Assembly (NCBI GenBank): GCA_033675265.1
Contig: JAUJYZ010000412.1
Location: forward strand, 992,001-1,056,000
Length of the DNA stretch: 64,000 nt
Reading direction: 5' to 3'
Source of the DNA: Actinostola sp. cb2023
Taxonomy: Eukaryota > Cnidaria > Anthozoa > Actiniaria > Actinostolidae
Below are positions 23,301 through 37,200 of the stretch, in pieces (positions within the stretch are counted from its first letter, which is position 1; each line of letters begins with the position of its first letter). The notes below the pieces were generated by a model. The model saw only the letters and a list, made by a program, of their open reading frames with translations, was not told where the DNA came from and searched no databases. Position numbers and translations under genes: made by a program.

Positions 23301-26300
23301 CGTAAGAAAATCGTTGAAAAGCTTGAAATTGCACAACAATTAGCGAAGGAAAATATTCAGAGAACTCAACAAGCTATGAAAGTGTACTACGATAAGAAAG
23401 CGAAAGATGTTAATTTTGAAATAGGTGACCGTGTTTGGGTGTACACACCGAAAACCAAACGAGGACTTTCTAGGAAACTTTTGCATAATTGGCATGGGCC
23501 ATATAGAGTTGTTAAGAGACTTTCGCCAGTGCATTTCTTCCTGAGAAATAAAAACAATAAGAAAGTAGATTTTTCCGTACATGCCAACAGAATGAAACAC
23601 TTTATAGATCCAAGTGTCCGACCAATTACTCCTGAACTATCAGATGAGGAACAAAATGAACCTTTTCTAACGGAAAACGATATCTCTGAGGACAGTTTTG
23701 AGGTAGAAATTGTACCGATAGACAACGAAACTATATTTGAAGTTGAGAAAATTGTGAAAAGTCGTAAAAGTAGAGGGAGAGACGAGTACTTGATTAAATG
23801 GAAGGGATATCCTAATAGCTCAAATACGTGGGAGCCGGAAGAGAATATAAATACACAACTACTTGAATCTTTTAAGAACGGAAGTGATAAACAATAATAT
23901 TGTTTTGTTTTATTATTCAATAATAATATAATTGTCCATTATGTCTGTCGATTGGGGGTCCAGTCCAGACGGTAAATTTTTCTCTCTCCCACTTTTAGAT
24001 GTCGCACCGACGAAATTACAAGCGAGATCAGGAATGCCAACAGGCATACACGCCCAAACCGGGTTGCGTGATTTGTAGCACATTTAAGCTACTCAAACCA
24101 AGGATCATTCCTTGCTGCAACACCCCAATACATGAGGAGTGTCTTGCAAATTCTTTTTATGCCTCGTATATCCGAGGACAATATAAATGTCCATTTTGCC
24201 GCCGCAAAATGAATCCATACAACATGGACGAAATTTTGCCCATTGTAGACTCTGATGCTATAGCATACGGATTTAAAGACATTCGATTTAACCATAACCA
24301 ACGGACATGGAACGTCAACGACGACCAATTTTATTTTGAGCCACTGCCGACAATAGACAACGGGCCCCTTTATAATGCCGACGATGGTATGATGGTATGC
24401 CCAAGAGTGTATAGAAAATCTATCGAAGAATGTAAAGAATGGGCATTAGGAAATTGTTATAGTATAACTACTAATGAACGGAAATGGTTAGAAAACAAAA
24501 AGCGTTCTCGAAGATCAAGTTGGATGTGTCACGCAGGAGTGTTTGGTCTATTTAGGTCAATTTATCAGATGGCGGGCCATTCATGTGAGAGTAACCACGT
24601 AGACAATCTAAAGAAATCTCTTAAGTTAACAACTCGAGCTATGTCAATTTCTCAGCAATTGATTCGCAAAATTAATGGCAAAGTTGTTTATCTTTTCAAA
24701 ATCACAGATTCTATGAATACAAAGTTGAATACGCTAGCCAGCGATTTAAAAGTTATTGACAGAACCTTTTCTGCTTGGTCGTACAAACTCAATACATTTT
24801 CTAATACAGTCAAATGTCACGATAGATTAATGATGGAATTTCTGAGTAAATATTCAACGGAGGTCATTAGGACGTTTTTCTTGACTACTAGACTCTTGGA
24901 AGTACAAGACACGGTTGATCAGTTAATTAAACTCCAGGAGAAATCCTTGATAGGATTATCTGATCTACCTATTTTCCTAACATTTCCCCCTATACTAGAG
25001 AAGGACAAACACACTCACTGGACCACTATACTAGAGAAGGACAAACACACTCACTGGACCACTATACTAGAGAAGGACAAACACACTCACTGGAACACTA
25101 TACTAGAGAAGGACAAACACACTCACTGGACCACTATACTAGAGAAGGGCAAACACACTCACTGGACCACTATACTAGAGAAGGACAAACACACTCACTG
25201 GACCACTATACTAGAGAAGGACAAAAACACACTCACTGGACCACTATACTAGAGAAGGACAAACACACTCACTGGACCACTATACTAGAGAAGGACAAAC
25301 ACACTCACTGGACCACTATACTACTAGAGAAGGACTAGAGAAGGACAAAACACACTCACTGGACCACTATACTAGAGAAGGACAAACACACTCACTGGAC
25401 CACTATACTAGAGAAGGACAATACACTCACTGGACCACTATACTAGAGAAGGGACAAACACACTCACTGGACCACTCACTATACTAGAGAAGGACAAAAC
25501 ACACTCACTGGACCACTATACTAGAGAAGGACAAACACACTCACTGGACACTATACTAGAGAAGGACAAACACACTCACTGGACACTATACTAGAGAAGG
25601 ACAAAACACACTCACTGGACCACTATAGAGAGAGGACAAAACACACTCACTGGACCACTATTACTAGAGAAGGACAAACACACTCACTGGACCACTACAC
25701 TAGAAAGGACAAACACACTCACTGGACCACTATACTAGAGAAGGACAAACACACTCACTGGACCACTATACTAGAGAAGGACAAACACACTCACTGACAA
25801 GGACAAACACACTCACTACCACTAGAGAAGGACAAAAACACACTCACTATACTAGAGAAGGGACTGGACCACTATGGACCTAGAGAAGGACAAACACACT
25901 CACTGGACCACTATACTAGAGAAGGACAAACACACTCACTGGACCACTATACTAGAGAAGGACAAACACACTCACTGGACCACTATACTAGAGAAGGGCA
26001 AACACACTCACTGGACCACTATACTAGAGAAGGACAAACACACTCACTGGACCACTATACTAGAGAAGGACAAACACACTCACTGGACCACTATACCAGA
26101 GAAGGACAAACACACTCACTGGACCACTATACTAGACGAGGACAAACACACTCACTGGACCACTATTCTAGAGAAGGACAAACAACTCACACACTCACTG
26201 GACCACTATACTATACTAGAGAAGGACAAAACACACTGGACCACTCACTGGACCACTATACTAGAGAAGGACAAAAACACACTCACTAGAGAAACCACTA

Positions 26301-28262
26301 TACTAGAGAAGGGCAAACACACTCACTGGACCACTATTCTAGAGAAGGACAAACACACTCACTGGACCACTATACTAGAGAAGGACAAACACACACTCAC
26401 TGGAGGACCACTACTACTAGAGAAGGACAAAAACACACTCACTGGACCTCACTATTCTAGAGAAGGACAAACACACTCACTGGACCACTATACTAGAGAA
26501 GGACAAACACACTCACTGGACCACTATACTAGAGAAGGGCAAACACACTCACTGGACCACTATACTAGAGAAGGACAAACACACTCACTGGACCACTATA
26601 CTAGAGAAGGACAAACACACTCACTGAACCACTATACTATGGACAATGACAATGACAATGAGAGTTACTAGGCAAGGAAAGTACCTTTTCCTGTTCCTGT
26701 TGGGTCCCCACCTTGAATCTGTTTCAATGAATCATAAAACGTTTGTCATAACTGAATCATACGATTGTATAATAAACTACAGCCGAACAATACCATGCCA
26801 ACAATCATAACTTAGTTCTCACCACATGTACAACATGTACCACTAGTACTACCTATACAACATGTGCCACTAGTACTACCAATACAACATGTACCACTGG
26901 TACTACCAATACAACATATGCCACTAGTACTACCAATACAACATATGCCACTAGTACTACCAATACAACACAATGTACCACTGGTACTACCAATGAACAA
27001 CATATGCCACTAGTACTACCAATACAACAACTACAGCCACTGGTACCTACAATACTTAGTTCTCACCACATGTACCACTAGTACTACCTATACCAGTATA
27101 CAACATGTACCACTAGTACTACCAATACAACATGTACTACCACTACATGTACCACTAATATGTACCACTAGTACTACCAATACAACATGTACCACTAGTA
27201 CTACCAATACAACATGTACCACTAGTACTACGACCATCACTACCAATACAACATGTACCACTAGTACTACCAATACAACATGTGCCACTAGTACTACCAA
27301 TACAACATGTACCACTAGTACTACCAATACAACATGTACCACTAGTACCACTAGTACTACCAATACAACATGTACCACTAGTACTACGACCATGACTACC
27401 AATACTACATGTGCCACTAGTACTACGACCATCACTACCAATACAACATGTACCACTAGTACTATGACCATGACTACCAATACTACTTATAAAATAATTT
27501 AGATATAACGCGCGCTCTGATTGGTTAATTACTATGTTGATATGAGGCTATGTAAACATGGTTCATGACCTTGAACAACCTTGAAGCGATGCAGTGGATT
27601 TGATTGTAAAAATAACTGACCACAAATGTATTTTTTTCTGTTGTCAAACATGTTTTATTTACTAAACAAAAGCCATAGAATTACAGTTTTTCTTGTTTAG
27701 TTAAGTTCAAGTTCTATCTAGATGTGATTTTGATGATTTTAAACCGAAAATTAATTTTGCAAGAATCGAGCTTCAAGTTCATTCAAACTCGGCCGGCAAG
27801 AAACTCGACGAATCGTCCTCTTATTTCTGTCCACAATAACGAAGAAAACTAAATATAACGGCTCAGTTTTCTCAATCACATACTAACCATTTTGTAAGTT
27901 ATACTTAGCTACACATAAGTCTTATATTTTCTCAAGTGTACGACTTAAAATATCAAGAAAACATTGCCGTATTTAAGCTAAGCTTGTCGAGTCGCTTTGC
28001 CATTTTGATTTCTTTCGTGAGATTTGATTGGATGATGGGCGATTTCTGACGCTTTTCAGGAGAATTGAAATTTTGATCACTAAAATCTCGCGTAAATAAA
28101 GGAGTTTTACGAAAGAAATTCTTGTAGTTATTTTATAAAACAAATAGAAAACGTTTTCCCGTGTTTACATAGCCTGATATAAACACTCGGGAAAGTTTGG
28201 GAGAAGTCTCGAGCCTAACGGCACGGTTTTACACAATGGCTCTCGACTTCTCCCAAACTTCC

Positions 28263-28293
<31 letters not shown>

Positions 28294-31200
28294 GAAACGT
28301 TTTCTATTTGTTAAATGTGCCACTAGTACTACGACCATCACTACCAATACTACATGTGCCACTAGTACTACGACCATCACTACCAATACTACATGTGCCA
28401 CTAGTACTACCACCATGACTACCAATACAACATGTGCCACTAGTACTACGACCATCACTACCAATACAACATGTACCACTAGTACTAAGACCATTACTAC
28501 GAATACTACATGTGCCACTAGTACTACGACCATCACTGCCAATACTACATGTGCCACTAGCACTACGACCATCACTACCAATACTACATGTACCACTAGT
28601 ACTACGACCAAGACTACCAATACAACATGAATGAATGAATGAATGAATGAATGAATGAATGAATGAATGAATGAATGAATGAATGAATGAATGAATGAAT
28701 GAATGAATGAATGAATGAATGAATGAATGAATGAATGAATGAATGAATGAATGAATGAACTTTATTTAGACACGGAATCAAAATCACTAAAATTAAAATT
28801 AATTACAAAGTGCTCTCCCTTTGAGCCGTGTAAAAATACTAGTGTACCACTAGTACTACGACCATCACTACCAATACTACATGTGCCACTAGTACTACGA
28901 CCATGACTACCAATACTACATGTGCCACTAGTACTACGACCATCACTGCCAATACTACATGTGCCACTAGTACTACGACCATCACTACCAATACTACATG
29001 TACCACTAGTACTACGACCATCACTACCAATACTACATGTGCCACTAGTACTACGACCATCACTACCAATACTACATGTACCACTAGTACTACGACCATG
29101 ACTACCAATACAACATGTACCACTAGTACTACGACCATGACTACCAATACTACATGTGCCACTAGTACTACGACCATCACTACCAATACTCCCATGTGCT
29201 ACATGTATATTATGTAATAAATTAGGGTTTTGTTTTTCCTCTCCTGGCTATATATATGGTCATCACCAATGCTCTTACTAACTCCACTATAGTAATAACA
29301 CATACAGCAAAAATGAGAACAAGAATATATACCAATATGGCAACACATGGATTTACATGGGTCAGTTGATCTGGGGTTCCACTGTACTCACAACCTTATA
29401 GTCCCAAACCAAACATTGTGATACTTGAAATATGGAGTGTATTTTCTGTATCCCCTTGGACACATTTTTCTGAGTTCAATATCAATCTACATGCATTTAC
29501 ATATGGGACACAAGATTGCTCATCCGTTAAATCCCTAGCAACAACAGACACAGTAATGTACTACTACATTTACATGTACATGGAATTATATTAGTAATCT
29601 TACCATGAAATTTTTGATAGATCTATGGAAGACTAGAAAAGAAGAAAGCACCTGATAAAACGTTGTTGTAAATATACATTATGGGATGAGGGATGGGAAT
29701 GTAAGCATGAATTGAAATACAAGTACAAGGATTGCTTCCCAATTGCTATTTACTGCAGCAGTAGCTTATATGTCATTAATAAATAAAATATTAACCTCTT
29801 CATCAATATAATTAAAATAAATGACAAATACAAGTACATTTAATATAATATCATTTTTAATTAGTATGTCAGATGGGGTAGGGCTTATTTTACCTGTGTT
29901 GTCATAGTAACCTGATGAACACAGTTTTATGAAATTCTCACATGTCTTTGGAACCTACATTATCAAGGTACATCATTATTTGACAGTACATTACTGACCA
30001 TTTCACAGTGTATCTCTATGTTAAGGTACAACATTATTTTACAGTATATTACTGACCATTTCAGTGTATCTCTATGTTAAGGTACATCATTATTTTACAG
30101 TATATTACTGACCATTTCAGTGTATCTCTATGTTAAGGTACATCATTATTTGACAGTACATGACTGACCAATTCACAGTGTATCTCTATGTTAAGGTACA
30201 ACATTATTTTACAGTATATTACTGACCATTTCAGTGTATCTCTATGTTAAGGTACAACATTATTTTACAGTATATTACTGACCATTTCAGTGTATCTCTA
30301 TGTTAAGGTACAACATTATTTTACAGTATATTACTGACCATTTCAGTGTATCTCTATGTTAAGGTACAACATTATTTTACAGTATATTACTGACCATTTC
30401 AGTGTATCTCTATGTTAAGGTACATCATTATTTTACAGTATATTACTGACCATTTCAGTGTATCTCTATGTTAAGGTACATCATTATTTGACAGTACATG
30501 ACTGACCAATTCACAGTGTATCTCTATGTTAAGGTACAACATTATTTGACAGTATATTACTGACCATTTCAGTGTATCTCTATGTTAAGGTACAACATTA
30601 TTTTACAGTATATTACTGACCATTTCAGTGTATCTCTATGTTAAGGTACATCATTATTTTACAGTATATTACTGACCATTTCAGTGTATCTCTATGTTAA
30701 GGTACAACATTATTTGACAGTATATTACTGACCATTTCAGTGTATCTCTATGTTAAGGTACATCATTATTTTACAGTATATTACTGACCATTTCAGTGTA
30801 TCTCTATGTTAAGGTACATCATTATTTTACAGTACATGACTGACCAATTCACAGTGTATCTCTATGTTAAGGTACAACATTATTTTACAGTATATTACTG
30901 ACCATTTCAGTGTATCTCTATGTTAAGGTACAACATTATTTTACAGTATATTACTGACCATTTCAGTGTATCTCTATGTTAAGGTACAACATTATTTTAC
31001 AGTATATTACTGACCATTTCAGTGTATCTCTATGTTAAGGTACAACATTATTTTACAGTATATTACTGACCATTTCACAGTGTATCTCTATGTTAAGGTA
31101 CATCATTATTTGACAGTACATGACTGACCATTTCACAGTGAATCTCTATGTTAAGGTACAACATTATTTGACAGTACATTACTGACCATTTCACAGTGTA

Positions 31201-34200
31201 TCTCTATGTTAAGGTCTCCATGACTTGTTTGTAGTCGAACATAACCTTAAAAGATTGACATAAAATATGAGCCATTAAGCCAGCCATAGGGTCAGATCGA
31301 GTAGAGACATATGTTATCACAAACCATTGAAAATAAAAGAATATGTTTGAGGCAGCTTCATTCATCACAAATTACTTCTGGTGGATATAAGAAACATCCA
31401 GGTCGTCAAAACTATATCATTTGAAAGAGTCCATGTTACAGTATATCAGCAAGTGATCTGTGATCACAATGTCCTATAGAATCTACATTGTAAATGAGAG
31501 TTTATGATCCTTATATAACATATAGCTTTACAAAGAGAGATAATATATGTATGTTGGGAGCCTCCATAGACTTATCCTCTTTTGGATGGGTTAGTTGCCC
31601 TTCTCATAAAATATTAATATCATTTTTACAGTATAAATTATTATACTATTGCATATTAATACATACCTTTCTTTTTTACTTCTCGATATCTAACAACATC
31701 TTTTTCCACAACAGCTGTAAATAATATACATTTACCATAAGTACCTGTGCATAAGATGCAACTCAAATTTTGGGAAAACGTTTTTGAAAGAAATCAAATA
31801 TTAAACCAATCCTGAGAAAGCTACAATGTACACTACAGCTTCCTCAAACTCTCTAATATTGAAAACTGAAAATATGTCTTACTGTACCTACAAATTAGAG
31901 TATAAACATCATGTCTATAGCAGCTTAGAGATCTCTACATGTATGGTCTACATTTGTAGCTGTCTCTCGTGTTTGGTGATCGATTTCATTCAAGTCAGTT
32001 TTTCAGTGGAATTTACATGACAATACATGTACGGTAATAGTAGAGAATCACGTACCAAGAGACGATGTCGGTCGACTGTCGGCCAACTAGTCGACCAACA
32101 ACCTATCGACAGTCGGTCGACAACCTACCAACTGTCGGCCGATACACGGTATATATACACCGACTGTCGGCCGACGGATCAGTACGATCGTTATTATTTT
32201 GGTATTTTGTTTTGGTATTTTGTTTTTGAATGTAGCATCTATCAGTACGATCGTTGGTGTTTGAATGTTTACCACCATCGTTTTTACTACCATTTACCTT
32301 CACAGTCACTATACAAGTGAGATGCATTCGCTGCGAGACCGCATGGTCCTTGAAAGTGTCCCATAATTTTTTAACTAGGACCCAGTCCTTTTCTTATTTA
32401 TTTGTCAATCATTAACTCAACATAACAATATTATACTCCTTTTTACGGGTATTTAAAGCTGCACTGAACTACACGGATTAGAAAGAAGTCGAAACAAGGA
32501 TGTGAGATCACGAAGAATCGAACCACACAATAACCAACTAAGCCATCCTTGTTCAATCTGTTTCTGCTGTTATTTTACGTAGAAATCAGTCAATTCAACC
32601 TTTCATTTTAATGTGTTTAAACTACAAGTGACAGTCTACCTTCAGGTTCGTCAACATCACCGACAGTCTACCAACAAAATTGTTTAACATCACCGACAAC
32701 TCACCAACGACCCACCGACAATTGACCAACAGTTGGCCGTTTAACGGCCGACAGGTTTTCTGCCGACTGTTGCCCGTTAAACGGTCGACTGTCGGCCAAC
32801 TAGTCGACCAACAGTCGGCCGTTTAACGGGCAACAGTCGGCCGTTAAGCGGCCGACTGTTGCCCGTTAAACGGCCGACTGTCGGTCAACTAGTTGGCCGA
32901 CAGTCGACCGACATCGTCTCTTGGTACGTGATTCTCTACTATTACCTACATGTACATTTCTTTTCCCCATTCTTTTGTCATGTAATGGGGTTCGTGTTCC
33001 TGGCATCCCACAATCCCCCGGGAGAACAGAGTGACCTCATGTTCAATGGTGGACTTCTTATTTTGTTTATTACTCAGCTCATTATAAGTTATTCTTATCA
33101 GTTCTCCTTGCTTGATATGCTACATTTGGCGATGAGGATACCTACATGTACTCCATGTTAACCTACCGGAAAAATCGATGATTTCAAGCCAGATATCGAA
33201 AGCTGGACACAGTATGAAGAATGACTATATCCCAATAGACATCACAGGCACAAATAAAAACAGAGCTATCCTTCTAAGCGTCATTGGAGCAGAAACATAT
33301 GCATTACTACAAAGTGTTGTGGTTCCAAAGAATCTGTCAGAGCATTCTTACGAAGAAATCGTTTCCTTGCTAATAAAGCATTACAATCCAAAGCCATCTC
33401 CCATTGTTCAAAGATGCAAATTTTACTCCTGCAAGAGAGCATAGGGTGAGCCAGCTTTGTGGACAAACTCCACAAATACAGCGAGTTTTGTGAGTTTGGC
33501 GATCAACTTGAAGATATGTTGAGAGATTGTGTGGTAGTTGGAATAAACGAGGACACCATTCAAAATCGACTACTCACAGTTGAGTTCGGAAAACTCACCT
33601 TGCAAAAAGCAATGGATCATAATATGGATCTTGTCATGTCCATGGGGCAAGCCACAGCAGGTGCAAAGGATAAATACAGAAACAACTCCAACACCGTGGT
33701 GGAGCGAGAGGTCAATTCAGTTAGATCACAATCAACTACAACACCTGAATAGAAACACATTGGCAATGACCGCACATATCAGGTCCAATCGTCAGTCCAG
33801 CCTTGCTACCATTGTCAGTGGTGGAAAACATCTTCAGTTAAATTGCCCCTTCAGAGAGTCTGAATGTTTTCATTGTCGCAAAACTGGCCATATATCGAAG
33901 GTCTGCAAGTCTAGAGTAGCTAAACAAAAAGGTGGCTTTCAAAAGTCACACAACCTGTTCACAGAGTCCGAGGATCTTGATAATCTGCCCCATGAATCAT
34001 ACTCCATGTTCTCCATTAGCCCTATCACTCAGCCTATAAGGTTCAGCTCGCCCTTGATGGTCACAGAGTCGAAATGGAAGTTGACACAGGCTCCTCAGTC
34101 AGTTTGATATCAAGCGAGTTATTCAAATTGTCATTCAACAATCACAAGCTTGCAAGCCACACAGTTAAACTTCGCACCTACACCTGGTGAGGAGATTCCA

Positions 34201-37200
34201 GTCTTGGGTTCCATAGTGGTTGATGTCTAATTAAATAAGCAGAAAGCAAGATTGCGTGTGCTGGTGGTCAAGGCACCAATGTATCCGGCTGCACTAAGGA
34301 GCTTCTTGGGACTCTTGAACTATTATGGCAGATTTCTCCCCAATCTGTCAACTGAACTAGCCCCCCTGCATCAGCTGTTGCAGAAGAATGTCAGATTTCA
34401 ATGGAACAAGTCACAGCAACAAGCCTTTGAGAGATCAAAACAATTACTGTTGGCATCTGATCATCTGGTACACTTGGATCCTTCAAAGCAAGTCATCTTG
34501 ACGCAAATCCCCATGGTTTAGGCGCAGTTATTACTCGGGCTCTTCCGAAGGAAGCCCGAGTTATAAAATGCGTTTTTCGGTAGTAGTAGTAGTAGTTTTG
34601 TTCGGCTCAAGAATGACGAAAGTATGCGACGTATTTAATCGTATCGAGTTTCAAGATTACTCAGCAGATAAGAAAAGACAAACGACACACAGGACTCAAG
34701 TAGATTATGAATCTTAGTTTTGAAAGCAACATGTCGTTAATAATCCGTTACTGAGCAGCTTCGTATTATGTCTCTGAAGCTAGAGAGCAAGGGTTTGATT
34801 TTTCAGTAGATTTTGTTTAGATAGCTAATATCGCTTTGCTTGCTGCCTGACTGTCGTCACGCGCCGTGAAAAACCGTTTAAAAAGTATCCGGCAATAAAA
34901 CGAAACACATTTCTCAGATATATAATGATGGATGTTTATTCGATTCGACGTTTGAAAATTCAGAAGGAAAAGAAATCGTAGAAATCATACTTCAAAACTT
35001 CATCAATTAAAGCAAAGCTAAACAAGCTCAATGTCCGAAATTTGGGGTCATGCCAAAGTTGTTTTAATAGCCTATTTATATACTTGCACAATACAAAAGC
35101 GCATTAATTTTAGAACCGCGGCACAGTGCTATTTAAAGCAGAATTTCCACGCTGAAAACAAGTCAGTGAACGGCAAAAATACAATCAAAATCAAAACGTC
35201 ATTAGAGATTAGGGATCTGTTGAAGAAGAAGACGCTCAATGAGCGTATAGTCGGGTATTTAATATGACAATGAGAGTTGCGTGACGAGAAACAATTTATG
35301 TCGATGACTCATAAAGATTCGTGTAGGTACGTCTGTATTACATATTTAAACGTACTTGAGGTCACTTGAGGTTGCATATTGATATCGCCACAAACGTGTC
35401 AAATAGTTATTGTTCGCTCAGCTATACATAGTCTCCCTCGTCACGCAACTGTCAGTCATTGTCAGGTCTCTCCTCACGCAACTGACATTGTCCTTGTCAT
35501 AAGCCCGAGTGTACGCTCATTGAGCGTCTTGTTTATCATATCATTGATGGTGTTGAAAGTCCAATCAGCTGTGCCTCCAGGACATTGTCATCTGCAGAGA
35601 AGCAATATTTCCAATCGGAGAAAGAGGCTCTGTCTGTAGTTTGGAGTGTAAAGAAATTTCATTCGTACCTCTACATGTATGGCTGCTGCTTCATCATCAA
35701 CAATGATCATAAGTCACCTGAAACTAGTCTCCTAAGTGAGCGCAAAAGTCTTCCAACTTTGGCCTCTGGAAGAATACAATGTTGGGCTTTAACATTTTCA
35801 GCCTATGATTATGTTTTCAAGTACAAGCCAGGAATACAGCTGTGCAATGCTGATGTTCTCAGCTGCCTCCCACTGAGTAAGGCACCAGACAAAGTTCCAG
35901 TTTCTGCAGAGACCATACACCTTATGGACTTCTTGGACATGACCCCAGTAACCTCAAGTAGGGTTGCCTTCCACACAAGAACTGACAAGGTCTTATCCAG
36001 AGTAACACAGTTTTTAATCAGGCCAAACCAGATTGAGGATGACATTTTAAGTCCTTACTTCCTTTGACGAAATGAACTACATGTAAGTCTAGAAAAAGGC
36101 TGTTCTCCTTTCCTGTTCTTCTTTCTTCTGTTCTCCTTGGAAACAGAGTTGTCATTCCAGTCTCTCTCAAGTTACATGTTCTCGACATGATTCATGACAC
36201 ACACCTAGGAATCGTGAAGATGGCCTCAACTGGACCAAGACATTGAGCTTTTGGCCATGTACCACTTCACCACTGGGAGTTTCCCAGCCGCCCTTGGAGT
36301 GGCATACACATTGATATTGATTATGCTGGACCAATTCAGAGTAAGATGTTATTAGTAATTATTGATGTCCACTCCAAGTGGATTTATGCCCGAAAACGAC
36401 TCTATAATTGTCTCTTGATCTGGTGAACACTGTGCTCTTTTAGGGATCAAATATTCAAGCCAATAATAAAATTATAACTCCAATGGAGATTTACGAGGAA
36501 GAGCCGAGAAAGTTCATAAAGTTCAAGTTGTTCAATGTACCTGTCTGTTGCATGGTTACTCTGTCTCTTGCTGTTGATGTAAATGACTGAGCTACAGCCC
36601 CTGTAGAAAAATGTGCCTTGAAGAGGAACACATAAATTACATGTAAAACATTTCAATAGGAGTACAGGTGATGTGCATGCTCTGATAGGTCAATATAGTG
36701 ATGTCATTATGTTGCATTAGTCACTGCATGGTGAATATAAAGAAAAGTGATGCATGAAAAGAGCTGGGTGTCACTTTCTTGATATTTCACACAAAAATAA
36801 AATAATTCTAGATACATTTCCTAAAAATACAAAAGGAGAAACAAACTAAGTAATTTGTTTTGAAGATAATCACCGATGGGGGTGCCTCGCATCCCGTTTA
36901 CGCCCCACCCATTTGGGTTCCCTACTTATTTATTCAGTATATTTTCTTGTTATATTTGTATTTCAGTATGTAATCTAGTAGTTTAACACAATAAAGGGTA
37001 TAAAAAAGTGAAGAACTCACAGCATTTCGGTCAGTCACCAATTCTTTTGTTTCTTCTTTTTTCGTTTCCTGCAATAAATTAAAAGTCAACTGGGGTGTGT
37101 ATAAATCTAGAAAAAATTGAAAGATAATTTGTGCCTTGGAGGGACTCTACGGCCACAGGATGCTAGTCCGATGTGTTACCACTACACCACAAGTACATTC

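Larger units (their letters stand above)
13301..24992 (+). mobile_element. decayed Ty3/gypsy chromovirus-type LTR retrotransposon carrying nested insertions
   Basis: The order is 5' LTR, primer-binding site, Gag, protease, reverse transcriptase, RNase H, integrase, chromodomain, then an extra RING ORF. The gene order and C-terminal chromodomain place it among Ty3/gypsy elements, chromovirus type. The body is broken by at least four insertions (14980-15524, about 16397-17805, 18606-19063, 19359-22118), an internal deletion near 22198, a stop at 22541 and a frameshift near 22768. I see no 3' LTR: at 24993 the sequence passes straight into the 36-bp array. It occupies most of PPIL2 intron 17, antisense-oriented to PPIL2. 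Confidence 0.9.

Noticed and set aside
25874..26671. 265-codon ORF with [12 protein letters not shown] repeats
   Set aside because: It is the 36-bp minisatellite read in its open frame, with an arbitrary start and no flanking gene.
27088..29195. Long Val/Leu-rich minus-strand ORFs and Thr-rich plus-strand ORFs
   Set aside because: They are translations of the CCACTAGTACTAC minisatellite. The unit length is divisible by three, so frames stay open without coding function.
31360..31375. Candidate for the missing PPIL2 exon 13 (NEAAS reading)
   Set aside because: No splice sites and the wrong phase. The true exon was found at 31667-31714 with matching phase and a conserved [10 protein letters not shown] reading.
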